Assembly (NCBI RefSeq): GCF_000264455.2
Contig: NC_017956.1
Location: 2,587,501 to 2,651,500 of the forward strand
Direction of reading: 5' to 3'
DNA length: 64,000 nucleotides
Origin: Tistrella mobilis KA081020-065
GTDB taxonomy: Bacteria; Pseudomonadota; Alphaproteobacteria; Tistrellales; Tistrellaceae
The notes under the pieces were generated by a model. It worked only from the letters and a program-made list of their open reading frames with translations, was not told the origin of the DNA and did not search any database. The position numbers were made by a program, and so were the translations under genes. Positions within the stretch are counted from its first letter, which is position 1. Every line of letters begins with the position of its first letter. Of the stretch, positions 8,394-19,923 are shown one piece after another.

Positions 8394-9104
8394 ATGGCCG
8401 TGATCGAGAATGCGCTCTACGACGAGCTGAACTTCCGCCTGGGTCGCCTCGACGGGATCGAACTGATCGCCGCCGCTGCCTATGGCCCGCTCGGCGGCCG
8501 CCTCGCGCTGGTGTCGTCCTTCGGCACCGAGGCTGCGGTGCTGCTGCACATGGTCTCGCGGGTCGACCGCGACCTGCCGGTCATCTTCCTTGAAACCGGC
8601 ATGCTTTTTCCCGAGACGCTGGCCTATCGCGACCAGCTGATCGACCGGCTGGGCCTGCGCAATGTCCAGTCCGAGACCCCCGATCCGGTCGACCATGCCC
8701 GCGAGGATCCGGAAGACGAGCTCTGGATCACCAACCCCGATGCCTGCTGCGCCTTCCGCAAGGTCCGACCGCTCGCCAAGGCGCTCTCGCGCGTCGACGG
8801 CTGGATTTCCGGGCTGAAGCGCCATCATGGCGGCGGCCGCGCCGAGGTGATGCCGGTGGAACGCGACGGCCGGCGGGTGAAGCTCAATCCGCTCGCCTTC
8901 TGGGATCGCGACCAGATCCTGGGCTATTTCGACACCCACGACCTGCCCCGTCATCCGCTGGAGTCCCAGGGCTACGCCTCGATCGGCTGCATCCCCTGCA
9001 CCAGCCGCACCCGGCCGGGCGACGATCTGCGCAGCGGCCGCTGGTCGGGCCGGGCCAAGACCGAATGCGGCATCCACACCATGTCCGACGGCGCCGGCAT
9101 CTGA
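8394..9104 (+). CDS. cysH: Assimilatory adenylylsulfate/phosphoadenylylsulfate reductase
   Basis: The product is 236 residues and reduces activated sulfate to sulfite with thioredoxin. The adenylate-binding segment is LVSSFGTEAAVLLHM. The four cysteines of the [4Fe-4S] type are present: ACCAFRKV, and CIPC about 80 residues later. The catalytic tail is KTECGIH. The two cysteine pairs point to the APS-reductase subtype. The start is the ATG at 8394; a longer frame upstream only overlaps cysG. It lies in a sulfur group with cysG and cysQ. No sulfite reductase gene is adjacent. Confidence 0.9.
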   Translation: MAVIENALYDELNFRLGRLDGIELIAAAAYGPLGGRLALVSSFGTEAAVLLHMVSRVDRDLPVIFLETGMLFPETLAYRDQLIDRLGLRNVQSETPDPVDHAREDPEDELWITNPDACCAFRKVRPLAKALSRVDGWISGLKRHHGGGRAEVMPVERDGRRVKLNPLAFWDRDQILGYFDTHDLPRHPLESQGYASIGCIPCTSRTRPGDDLRSGRWSGRAKTECGIHTMSDGAGI

Positions 9105-9197
9105 ACGTCTCCGGTCGGCCGCGCCGGTTGACCGCGGCCGGCAGGGCGCCGATGATCGGCCCACGCCCTGCATCCTGAAGACCGGAGCCCTGCCCCC

Positions 9198-10018
<821 letters not shown>

Positions 10019-10022
<4 letters not shown>

Positions 10023-10621
10023 CCGGCGACATCGACACCCGCCTGCTCTCCCGTCTGGTCTCTGCCCTCACCGCCAGCGCCGGCCGCCATCCGGCAAGTC
10101 GGGCCGATCTGGAACGCCGCGCCCGCAGCCGGCTGACCCGCTGGCAGGAAGCCGCCGCCCTGCCGCCCGAAACGCTCGACACCATGGTGGCCCGGGCGCT
10201 GGACAAGGTCGCCGCCGCCGGGCTGGTCGATGACGATGCCTATGCCCGGCTCCGCGCCCGCAGCCTGCGCAATCGCGGCCGGCCGCGCGCCGGCATCGCC
10301 CGCGACCTGTCGCTGCGCGGGCTCGAACCTGCGCGGATCGAGGGCGTGCTCTCCGACATGGCCGAGGATGAAGGCGGCGCCGACGACCGGATCGGCGCCA
10401 TCGCCTATGCCCGCCGTCGCCGGCTGGGCCCCTGGCGACCCGCAGCCGCCCGCGACGGCACCCGCCAGCGCGACATCGCCGCCATGGCCCGTGCCGGCTA
10501 TTACCCCGATCTCGCCCGCCGGGTGATCGATGCGGTCGATGTCGATGCCCTGGACGACTGGGCGGCCGATGCCGACGCCCTGCCCGACCGGCGCCGGCCG
10601 GGCAGTGCCGCAGAGGACTGA
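10019..10621 (+). CDS. recX: RecX-family regulatory protein
   Basis: The product is 200 residues. The helical repeat LVDDDAYARLRARSLRNRGRPRAG, here in parts, then IARDLSLRGLEPARIEGVL, is the signature of RecX, a modulator of RecA filaments. It begins inside the cysQ stop codon. RecA itself is not in the window. The sequence is Arg- and Ala-rich, typical of this genome. Confidence 0.8.
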
Positions 10622-10625
10622 AGGT

Positions 10626-11252
10626 TCAGCCCAGGCTGCGCTCTATCTCGTCGGCAAGTGCCTCCAGCTCCTGGGCAGCCGCCGAGCGGGGTTCGGTCTC
10701 CGAGACCGCGAGCCCGTCGAGCAGCGAGGCCGCAAAGCCCGTCCGGTTGGCGAAACGGGTGGTCGCCACCGGGGCGCCCAGCGCTGCCACCGCATCGATC
10801 ATCGCCTGGGCGAGGCGCGCACGCGGCGCCACCCGGTTCAGCACCAGCAGCACCTGCCGCCGCTCGGCCCGCACCAGGTCCAGGGTCGGCCGGGTCGCGC
10901 CCACATCGAAGGGGTTGGGCTGCACCGGGACCAGCACCAGATCGGCGGCACGCACCGCGCGGCGGGCATCGTTTTCGGCCTCGGGCGGGGTGTCGACGAT
11001 GACCACGTCATGCTCGCGCCCAAGCCCCGCCAGCTCGCCATCCAGCCGCCAGCCCGACAGGGCCCGCATGGTCACCGCCGGCCGGTTCGGGCTGCGCTCC
11101 GCCCGCCAGCCCGCCCAGCGGGCCAGGCTGCCCTGATCGTCGATATCCACCACCGCCACCCGGCGGCCGCGTGCCGCCCAGCATCCCGCCAGCTGCGCCG
11201 CCAGCGTCGTCTTGCCGGCGCCGCCCTTCTGCTGTGCGATGGTCAGGATCAT
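10626..11252 (-). CDS. ParA/MinD-family ATPase, orphan
   Basis: The product is 208 residues from the ATG at 11252. The deviant Walker A is AQQKGGAGKTTLAAQLAG, the switch is VVDIDDQGS, and Walker B is HDVVIVDTPPEAE. This is the minimal ParA form seen in partition and protein-positioning systems. There is no ParB or parS-like repeat next to it, so its cargo is unknown. An upstream start at 11291 is possible but lacks a ribosome-binding site. It is convergent with recX. Confidence 0.85.
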   Translation of the reverse strand: MILTIAQQKGGAGKTTLAAQLAGCWAARGRRVAVVDIDDQGSLARWAGWRAERSPNRPAVTMRALSGWRLDGELAGLGREHDVVIVDTPPEAENDARRAVRAADLVLVPVQPNPFDVGATRPTLDLVRAERRQVLLVLNRVAPRARLAQAMIDAVAALGAPVATTRFANRTGFAASLLDGLAVSETEPRSAAAQELEALADEIERSLG

Positions 11253-11449
11253 CTCCCGTCTCCCCGATACGTTCCTCATCCGGCGTTGCACTCACCCGCC
11301 GATATCCGAGCTGAAGCGTGACCTCTGCGACGGCTGGCCGCAAGCCTCGTGCGCGGTTGCGTCGCGCGCCCCGGACCGGCATAGTCGGCGGATACCGACC
11401 CTGTGGCGCCGGCCGGTTCCGGTGCCCGCCCTCGTGCGGAGACAACCAC

Positions 11450-11710
11450 ATGCTCAGCGCCGAAGAGAGCCTCCATTTCATCCGCGAGCGGATCGACGCC
11501 CTCGGGCATGGCAGCAAGCACCATGAACGGGCTGCGCATGACGCGTTGACGCTGCTGTCGAACCACTGGTCCGAGGAAAGCGGCGAGTCGATGGACAACG
11601 ACCTCGCCGTCATCGAGATGATCGGCCAGGATCTTGCCGATCTTCAGCGCCACATCGCCGACCTTCAGCATGCCTATCTGAAGGCGCTTTTCGGCGACAA
11701 GCCCGACTGA
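11450..11710 (+). CDS. Small conserved-looking hypothetical protein
   Basis: The product is 86 residues, started at the ATG at 11450 after CGGAGACAACCAC, which carries a GGAG ribosome-binding site. It is wholly helical and acidic, with heptad-like spacing (DNDLAVIEMIGQDLADLQRHIADLQHAYL), so a short coiled-coil dimer is likely. No family is recognised. It sits divergent from parA and 11 bp before sua5, with which it may be co-transcribed. Confidence 0.6.
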   Translation: MLSAEESLHFIRERIDALGHGSKHHERAAHDALTLLSNHWSEESGESMDNDLAVIEMIGQDLADLQRHIADLQHAYLKALFGDKPD

Positions 11711-11721
11711 CCTCTGCACCC

Positions 11722-12765
11722 GTGTCCCCTGAACCAACCCGCCGGCTGAAGGTTGCGGTCGATCCGGTCAGTGCCGAAGACCGCCGCGCCATCGACGACG
11801 CGGCGGCGCTCGTCGTCGCCGGCCGACTCGTCGCATTCCCGACCGAAACCGTCTACGGCCTGGGTGCCGATGCCACCTCAGACGCAGCGGTCGCCCGGGT
11901 TTATGCCGCCAAGGGTCGGCCAGCCCGCAACCCGTTGATCGTCCATGCGTCCGATCCCGAACAGGGGCTGATCGTGGCGCGCGCCGACGATCGGGCGCGG
12001 GTGCTTGCCGGGCTGTTCTGGCCCGGCCCGTTGACGATGGTGATGAAGCGCCGGGCAGATTGCCGCATCGCCGATGCCGCCACCGCCGGTGGCCCCACGG
12101 TCGCCGTTCGGGTTCCGGCACTGTCGGCCGCGCGCGCGCTGATCAGGGCGGCCGGCGTGCCGATGGTCGGCCCCAGCGCCAACCGGTCGGGCCATGTCAG
12201 CCCCACCACCGCCGATCATGTGCTGGCCGATCTGGACGGGCGTATCGCCGCGGTGCTGGATGCCGGCCCCTGCCCGGTGGGTGTCGAATCCACCGTGATC
12301 GATCTCTCAGGCCCCCGGATCCGTGTGCTCCGGCCCGGCGCCATCACCACCTCGATGCTGCGGGCCGCCCTCGGCGCCGACGATCTGGCCGATCCGGCGG
12401 ACGGCGGCGATCTGCCGGCAGATGACGGCCTCTCGGCCCTCCCCTCGCCCGGCATGCTCGGCAGCCACTACGCCCCCGGTCATGCGGTGCGGCTGGATGC
12501 AACGGCGCCGCTTCCCGGCCGGCGGGAGGTGCTGCTCGCCTATGGCCCGCCGCCGCCGGGCTTTGCCCATGTGCTGCAGCTGTCGGCCGATGCCCGCCCG
12601 CGCGAGGCCGCCCGGCGGCTCTACGCGCTACTGCGCGCCGCCGATGGCTTCGATGTCGATGGCATTGCGGTCGCCCCCCTGCAGGTGTCCCCAGCCGACC
12701 CCGATGGTGAAATCCTGGCCGCCCTCGCCGACCGGTTGGGACGTGCGGCCGCGCCTCGTGACTGA
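11722..12765 (+). CDS. sua5: L-threonylcarbamoyladenylate synthase (Sua5/YrdC type)
   Basis: The product is 347 residues with a GTG start at 11722. The YrdC domain contains GRLVAFPTETVYGLGADA, VYAAKGRPARNPLIVH and MVGPSANRSGHVSPTTA. A Sua5 C-terminal domain follows a linker with GMLGSHYAPGHAVRL. It makes the threonylcarbamoyl-AMP used for t6A in ANN-decoding tRNAs. The two-domain form distinguishes it from the short TsaC. Confidence 0.92.
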   Translation: MSPEPTRRLKVAVDPVSAEDRRAIDDAAALVVAGRLVAFPTETVYGLGADATSDAAVARVYAAKGRPARNPLIVHASDPEQGLIVARADDRARVLAGLFWPGPLTMVMKRRADCRIADAATAGGPTVAVRVPALSAARALIRAAGVPMVGPSANRSGHVSPTTADHVLADLDGRIAAVLDAGPCPVGVESTVIDLSGPRIRVLRPGAITTSMLRAALGADDLADPADGGDLPADDGLSALPSPGMLGSHYAPGHAVRLDATAPLPGRREVLLAYGPPPPGFAHVLQLSADARPREAARRLYALLRAADGFDVDGIAVAPLQVSPADPDGEILAALADRLGRAAAPRD

Positions 12766-12806
12766 CCGGTCATGCCGTCATCACCCCGACACGGAGAGGT
12801 TCTAAG

Positions 12807-14153
12807 GTGAGCGATCTTTTCGATCGCAGCGGCGGAGCAGTGATGCGGCAATCCAGGGAGCAGGATCTCGACCGGCTGATTGCGCTCGCGCTCGCCGCAC
12901 CGGGCGAAGCCGGGGCGGCCGTCGGCGACCTGCCGGCACCGGGCGACTGGCGGGCGGGGGCGATTGCACTGCGCGCCGCGCCGATCCCTGCCACCATCCA
13001 TTGCATGGACGTGGTCGACCGTTTCCTCAGGGATCCGACCCTGCCCGCCCTGGCGGTGGTGGATGGCCAGGAACGGCCGATCGGCCTGGTCGGGCGCACC
13101 CATCTGCTCTATGAATTCGCCCGCCCCTTCATCCGCGATCTGTATGCCCGCCGCCCGATCCGCGAATTGATGGCGCCGGATCCGCTGGTGGTCGATGAAG
13201 GCACCGGGATCGAAGCGCTGGGGGCCGAGATCACCGCCGTCGGCGGCGGCGCCTTCTCGGCCGGTTTCGTGGTCACCGCCAAGGGTCGCTATCTGGGGGT
13301 CGGCTCGGCGCTGGACGTGATGCGCCGGCTGGTCGCCCGCATGGCCGAGCACAACCGTGCACTCGACCGCGCGGTCGAAGAGGCGGAGCGGGCCAACGCC
13401 GCCAAAACCGCCTTCCTTGCAAATATGAGCCACGAACTACGCACACCTCTGAATGCGGTTCTGGGCTTTTCGGAGATCATTCTCTCTCAGATGCTGGGGC
13501 CCGTCGGCCATGCCCGCTACCTGGAATATGTCGGTGACATCCATTCCTCGGCCGAACATCTGCTGTCGCTGATCAACGACCTGCTCGACGTCGCCAAGGC
13601 CGACGCCACCGGCCTGCCGCTCGACATCGAGCCGGTCGACCCCACGAGCCTCGCCACCGAAACGCTGCGCATGGTGGCGCCGCGGGCCGAAAAGGCCGGG
13701 GTGATCCTTGCCGCCGACCTGCCGGAGCGGATGCCGATGATCACCGGCGACCGCCGCCGCCTGCGTCAGATCCTGCTGAACCTGCTGTCGAACGCGGTGA
13801 AATTCACCCCCGACGGCGGCGAGGTGCGGTTGATCCTGGAAGACGTGCCTGCCGTGCCGGGTGCGCCGGCCTGCATCCGGATGATGGTCGCCGATACCGG
13901 CATCGGGATGAGCGCCGATCAGATCCCGATCGCGCTGTCGCGCTTCGGCCAGATCGATTCCAGCCTCACCCGTCGCCATGACGGCACCGGCCTCGGCCTG
14001 CCGCTGTCGCGCGCGCTGGCGGAACTGCATGGCGGCGGGCTCACCATCGACAGCACGCCCGGCTTCGGCACCACGATCACCGTCACCCTGCCCCATCGGG
14101 CGATGGTCAGGCCGGTCGGAACGGATCCGGTCAAAGCAGACCCAGGGCTCTGA
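12807..14153 (+). CDS. Sensor histidine kinase with N-terminal CBS-like region, no membrane segments
   Basis: The product is 448 residues with a GTG start after ACGGAGAGG. Residues about 40-170 resemble a pair of CBS modules (PALAVVDGQERPIGLVGRTHLLY, in parts; then PIRELMAPDPLVVDEGTGIEALG). A short coiled coil (LDRAVEEAERANAAKTAFLANM) leads into HisKA, with the phosphorylated His in SHELRTPLNAVLGFSEII. The HATPase boxes are LLNLLSNAVKFTP, VADTGIGMSADQ and GTGLGLPLSRALAELHGG. No transmembrane helix is seen, so it should be cytosolic and may sense a nucleotide. No response regulator is adjacent. Its 3' end overlaps DUF1489 by 23 bp tail to tail. Confidence 0.9.
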   Translation: MSDLFDRSGGAVMRQSREQDLDRLIALALAAPGEAGAAVGDLPAPGDWRAGAIALRAAPIPATIHCMDVVDRFLRDPTLPALAVVDGQERPIGLVGRTHLLYEFARPFIRDLYARRPIRELMAPDPLVVDEGTGIEALGAEITAVGGGAFSAGFVVTAKGRYLGVGSALDVMRRLVARMAEHNRALDRAVEEAERANAAKTAFLANMSHELRTPLNAVLGFSEIILSQMLGPVGHARYLEYVGDIHSSAEHLLSLINDLLDVAKADATGLPLDIEPVDPTSLATETLRMVAPRAEKAGVILAADLPERMPMITGDRRRLRQILLNLLSNAVKFTPDGGEVRLILEDVPAVPGAPACIRMMVADTGIGMSADQIPIALSRFGQIDSSLTRRHDGTGLGLPLSRALAELHGGGLTIDSTPGFGTTITVTLPHRAMVRPVGTDPVKADPGL

Positions 14154-14562
14154 GTTCGGCCGCAAGCTTCGGGTCGCCGCCTTCGGCGCTGCCGCTGCGG
14201 CGGTCGGCCGGGGCATCCTCGGGCTTCAGATAGCGCCAACCCTGATGCGGCTTGCGCGGCTGGGTCTCGGTCTCGACCAGGTCGGGGTCCAGCACCAGGG
14301 CGCAGCGGCGCACGCCATCCGTGCCCTGCACCGGCTCCAGCGCCACCAGCCGCTGACGGGCTGAGACCAGGCCGCGGATCACCCAGTAGAGCGAGCCGCC
14401 ATCCAGCAGGGCCGCGGTTTCCTTGGGCGTCTGGCGGGTGACATGGACAAGCAGCGGCGGCCGGCCCGCGGCGCGGGCTTCTGCCAGCCGGGCGGTCTGG
14501 AGTTCGGCCAGATGTTCGACCGAGTTGACCCCGACCGCGAGTTTGAGAAGATGCAGCGTCAT
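14131..14562 (-). CDS. DUF1489-family protein
   Basis: The product is 143 residues from the ATG at 14562. The sequence MTLHLLKLAVGVNSVEHL, then GGSLYWVIRGLVSARQRLV, then LVETETQPRKPHQGWRYL is the alphaproteobacterial DUF1489 pattern. Function is unknown. Much longer in-frame starts upstream run antisense into the next gene and were rejected. The C-terminal coding region overlaps the end of the histidine kinase gene on the other strand. Confidence 0.85.
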   Translation of the reverse strand: MTLHLLKLAVGVNSVEHLAELQTARLAEARAAGRPPLLVHVTRQTPKETAALLDGGSLYWVIRGLVSARQRLVALEPVQGTDGVRRCALVLDPDLVETETQPRKPHQGWRYLKPEDAPADRRSGSAEGGDPKLAAELRALGLL

Positions 14563-14647
14563 GGCGCGCACTCTATGCCGTCCTCTGCCGCTACGCCAGA
14601 GGCTGCCACACGGCACCTCTTCTCCCGATCCGGAAGGCCGCTCCCCC

Positions 14648-16081
14648 ATGTCCGCACCGCTGAACCGCCCCTCGCCCGAGATCCTGGACCGCATCCGCGC
14701 CGTGGTGGGGCCGAAGGGCTGGCGTGACGATCCGGCGGCGATGGAACCGCATCTGAAGGAATGGCGCGGCCTCTGGACGGGCCGGACCCCTGCCGTGGTG
14801 ATGCCCGCAACCACGGAAGAGGTTGCAGCCGTGGTGACGATCGCGTCGCAAGCCGGCATCGCGCTGGTTCCCCAGGGCGGCAATACCGGCCTGGTCGGCG
14901 GCGGCGTGCCGACCGAAACCGGCGACGAACTGCTGATCAGCCTCGCGCGCATGAACCGGATCCGCGATGTCGATGCCGCAGGCGGCAGCATGGTGGCCGA
15001 GGCCGGCTGCATTCTGGCCGATGTTCAGGCCGCAGCCGCAGAGGCCGGCCGGCTGTTCCCGCTCAGCCTGGCCTCGGAAGGCAGTGCCCGCATCGGCGGG
15101 CTGATCTCCACCAATGCCGGCGGCGTGCATGTGCTGCGCTATGGCAGCATGCGCGATCTGGTGCTGGGGCTGGAGGTGGTGCTGCCCGATGGCCAAGTGT
15201 GGAACGGGCTGCGCCGGCTGCGCAAGGACAATACCGGCTATGCGCTGCGCCAGCTCTTCGCCGGCGCCGAGGGCACGCTCGGCATCATCACCGCGGCCGC
15301 CCTTGAACTGGTGCCGATGCCGCGCCACCGGGCGGCGGCCTTCGTCGCCATGGGCTCGCCCGAGGCGGCGCTCGACCTTTTCGCCCGCGCCCGCGCCCAT
15401 GCGGGTGATCTCCTCGAAGCCTTCGAGCTGATCAATGCGACGCCGATGGGCTTCGCCCTCCGCCACATTCCGGGCCTCGGCGACCCGCTGCCCGATGCCG
15501 CCGGGCCCTGGTTCGTGCTCATCGAACTGGCCGGCCCCATCCCGCTGGGTGATCTGCTGGAAGGTCTGCTCGGCGAGGCACTGGAAGAGGGCGCGATCGA
15601 GGACGCCGCCATCGCCCAGTCCGAAACCCAGCGCAACGCCTTCTGGTCGCTGCGCGAGGGTCTGTCCGAGGCCCAGAAGCCCGAGGGGGCCAGCATCAAG
15701 CACGACGTCTCGGTGCCGGTCTCGGCCATCCCGGCGCTGATCCGCCGCGGCGGCCGCCTGGTCGAAGAGCTGATCCCGGGCGCCCGGCTCTGCCCCTTCG
15801 GCCACATGGGCGACGGCAATATCCACTTCAACGTCAGCCGCCCGGTCGACATGACCGATGCCGATTTCCTGGCCCACTGGCACGAGGTCGCCACCGCCGT
15901 GCATGATCTGGTGGCGGAGCTGGGCGGCAGCTTCTCGGCCGAACACGGCGTCGGCCGGCTCAAGACCGGCGATCTCACCCGCTATCGCTCCGAGGTCGAG
16001 GTCGGGCTGATGCGGGCGATCAAGGACGTCATCGACCCGGCCGGCATCATGTCCCCCGGCCGCGTGCTGTCGCGGGACTGA
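14648..16081 (+). CDS. FAD-linked oxidase/D-2-hydroxyacid dehydrogenase (GlcD/DLD family)
   Basis: The product is 477 residues from the ATG at 14648. The FAD-binding PCMH domain contains VPQGGNTGLVGGGVP and RIGGLISTNAGGVHVLRYG. The C-terminal domain contains LCPFGHMGDGNIHFNV and SAEHGVGRLKTGDL, with the metal or substrate His residues of D-lactate and D-2-hydroxyglutarate dehydrogenases. It should pass electrons from a D-2-hydroxyacid to an electron carrier such as ETF or quinone. The substrate is not determined by these motifs. Confidence 0.9.
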   Translation: MSAPLNRPSPEILDRIRAVVGPKGWRDDPAAMEPHLKEWRGLWTGRTPAVVMPATTEEVAAVVTIASQAGIALVPQGGNTGLVGGGVPTETGDELLISLARMNRIRDVDAAGGSMVAEAGCILADVQAAAAEAGRLFPLSLASEGSARIGGLISTNAGGVHVLRYGSMRDLVLGLEVVLPDGQVWNGLRRLRKDNTGYALRQLFAGAEGTLGIITAAALELVPMPRHRAAAFVAMGSPEAALDLFARARAHAGDLLEAFELINATPMGFALRHIPGLGDPLPDAAGPWFVLIELAGPIPLGDLLEGLLGEALEEGAIEDAAIAQSETQRNAFWSLREGLSEAQKPEGASIKHDVSVPVSAIPALIRRGGRLVEELIPGARLCPFGHMGDGNIHFNVSRPVDMTDADFLAHWHEVATAVHDLVAELGGSFSAEHGVGRLKTGDLTRYRSEVEVGLMRAIKDVIDPAGIMSPGRVLSRD

Positions 16082-16097
16082 TGCGACGAGGCGGCCC

Positions 16098-16906
16098 TCA
16101 GCCGATGAAGGCCGCCATCACCGCCTTCAGCACCGGCCGGATGCGGGCCGCGCGCTCGGGCAGGAAGCTGAAGGGCGGGCCGTTCTCCTCCATATAGGTC
16201 TCCTGGACCAGTTCCATCTGGATCGCTTCCACGCCCTGGTCCGGGCGGCCATAGCTGCGGGTGATATGGCCGCCGACGAAGCGGCCATCGACCACATGAG
16301 TATAGCCGGCCGGACCGGCGGCGGCCGCCGCCGCCGCGGCGACCCGCCCCCTGCGGTCCGGGCTCATGCTTGCGCCGCGGGCGGTGCCGATGTTCAGATC
16401 CGGCAGCCGCCCCTCGAACAGCCGCGGCACCACGCCCCGGATCGAATGGGCATCCCAGAGCAGCGCCCGGCCATGGGCGGCCTTCGCCCGGTCGAGTTCC
16501 GCCGCCAGCGCCGCGTGATAGGGCTGCCAATAGCTGGCCACCCGCCCGGCGATCTCGGCCGCGTCCGGTTCCGCACCGGCCAGATAGAGCGGCCGGCCGT
16601 CGAACAGCGTCGTCGGGCAGAGCCCGGTGGTCGCCTGGCCGGGATACAGGCTCTCGCCCGAGGACGGCCGGTTCAGGTCGACCACATAGCGCGACAGCCG
16701 GGCGGCGATGATCGTGGCATCGAATTCGGCCGCGAAGTCATAGAGTTCGGGGATATGCCAGTCGGTATCGGCCAGATCCAGCGCCTCGGGCGTCAGCCGC
16801 GCCTCCAGCCCGTCGAACAACCCCGTGCCGCAATGAGGCATGCTCACCACCAGGGCCGAACCGCCGCGGCGGAGGGTATAGACCTCGTGCACCATCGTCT
16901 CGCCGG

Positions 16907-16910
<4 letters not shown>
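16098..16910 (-). CDS. hutG: N-formylglutamate deformylase
   Basis: The product is 270 residues. The opening ([12 protein letters not shown]), the central [19 protein letters not shown] and [18 protein letters not shown] belong to the N-formylglutamate amidohydrolase family, which releases formate and glutamate. It is the last step of the five-step Hut route that uses HutF. The ATG at 16910 overlaps the hutH stop as ATGA, so it is the distal gene of a hutF-hutH-hutG operon. Confidence 0.92.
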
Positions 16911-18459
<1,549 letters not shown>

Positions 18460-18463
<4 letters not shown>

Positions 18464-19827
18464 GCATGCAGCCTTTCGAGCGCGGCCCGGAAGCGGCGGG
18501 CGATGGCGTCCTCGTGGAGATGCCGGCCGCCCGCCACGACATGGCGGCCCCCGGCGAAAACATCGGTGACCAGCGGGCGATTGCCGGCGAAGATCCAGCC
18601 GTCGAGCACGCTGTCGGGCCGCCGGCCGATCATCGAGGCATCCGCGGCGTCCAGCACCACGATATCGGCGCGCGCCCCCGGCGCGATGCGCCCGGCCTCG
18701 ATCCCCAGCGCCCGGGCGCCCCCGCCTGCGGTGGTCAGATACAGCGTCTCGCCGGTCGATCTGCCGGCGCCGCCCGACAGCACGGTGCGCCGGCCGCTCA
18801 CCAGGCGCTGGCCGTATTCCAGCAGCCGCAATTCCTCGGCCACCCCGATCGAGACATGGCTGTCGGTGCCGATGCCGAAGCAGCCGCCCTCGGCCATAAA
18901 GGCCTCGGCCGGGAAGATGCCGTCGCCCAGATTGGCCTCGGTCACCGGGCAGAGCCCGGCCACGGCACCGCTCTGCGCGATCCGGCGGCGCTCGTCCACG
19001 GTCACATGGGTCGCATGCACCAGGCACCAGCGCTCGTCGACGGCGGCATGATCATACAGCCAGTCGACCGGCCGGGCGCCGGTGGCGGCCAGGCAGTCGG
19101 CCACCTCGCGCGGCTGTTCGGCGATGTGGATATGCACGGGGCCTGTCGGCCGCGCCGCCAGCACCTCGGCCAGCAGGGCCGGCGGCACGGCGCGCAGCGA
19201 ATGCGGGGCGATGCCGACCACCAGATGCGGATCGGCCGCGGCTTCGGCCTCCAGCCGCGCGACCAGGGCCAGGAAACGATCGGCATCCAGAATGAAACGG
19301 CGCTGGCCCTCGGTCGGCGGCAATCCGCCGAAACCCGACGCGGCATAAAGCACCGGCAGTATGGTCAGCGCGATGCCGGTCTCGCGCGCCGCGGCGACGG
19401 CGCGCAGGCTCATCTCCGCAGGGTCGGCATAGGGGCTGCCGTCCAGATCGTGATGCAGGTAGTGGAACTCACCCAGCGCGGTGAAGCCCGCCTTCAGCAT
19501 CTCCACCTGGCCCCAGGCGGCCACCGCCTCGAAATCCTCGGGCGTCATCCGGTCGAGCGCCCGATACATGGCGGCGCGCCAGCTCCAGAAACTGTCGGCC
19601 CCCTCCGCCCCGGCCCGCTCACCAAAGCCGGCGATGGCGCGCTGATGGGCATGGCCGTGGAGGTTCGGCATGCCCGGGACGGCATGGCCGTCCAGCCGCA
19701 GCGCATCGGCGGGTGGCACGGCATCGGCCTCGATGCCGGCGATCCGCCCGGTCGCATCTATGGTGACCAGAACATCACGTTCCCAGCCCTCGGGCAGGCG
19801 GGCAGTCTTCAGGAACAGTCTCTGCAT
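18460..19827 (-). CDS. hutF: Formimidoylglutamate deiminase
   Basis: The product is 455 residues from the ATG at 19827 ([15 protein letters not shown]). It belongs to the amidohydrolase superfamily. The metal motif HxH is [11 protein letters not shown], and further ligands lie in [18 protein letters not shown] and [20 protein letters not shown]. It removes ammonia from N-formimino-glutamate to give N-formylglutamate, which HutG then splits. Presence of hutF with hutG fixes the five-step rather than the HutE-type four-step route. It is divergent from hutI across a 96-bp gap holding the operator. Confidence 0.93.
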
Positions 19828-19850
19828 CGGGCTCCGCTCCGGTCTCGACA

Positions 19851-19889
19851 TAGACAAGCCTATACAAGCTTAGACAAGTCTGACAAGAT
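19851..19889. promoter_or_regulatory. Probable HutC operator: ACAAG repeats phased every 10 bp
   Basis: Three successive 10-mers (TAGACAAGCC at 19851, TATACAAGCT at 19861, TAGACAAGTC at 19871) and a fourth TGACAAG at 19881 place ACAAG on one face of the helix. AGAC-AA-GTCT at 19872-19881 is also an inverted repeat. The site lies between the divergent hutF and hutI arms, and hutC is encoded beside it. GntR/UTRA repressors of the HutC family are known to bind GTATA/ACAAG-type sites. The assignment is inference from position and pattern. Confidence 0.55.
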
Positions 19890-19923
19890 CGTTCTCAACG
19901 CGACCGAGATGGAGACGACGGCC

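Noticed and set aside
18466-19923. Long in-frame extension of hutI towards 18466
   Set aside because: It runs antisense through hutF, crosses the operator region and has no ribosome-binding site. The ATG at 19924 gives the family length.
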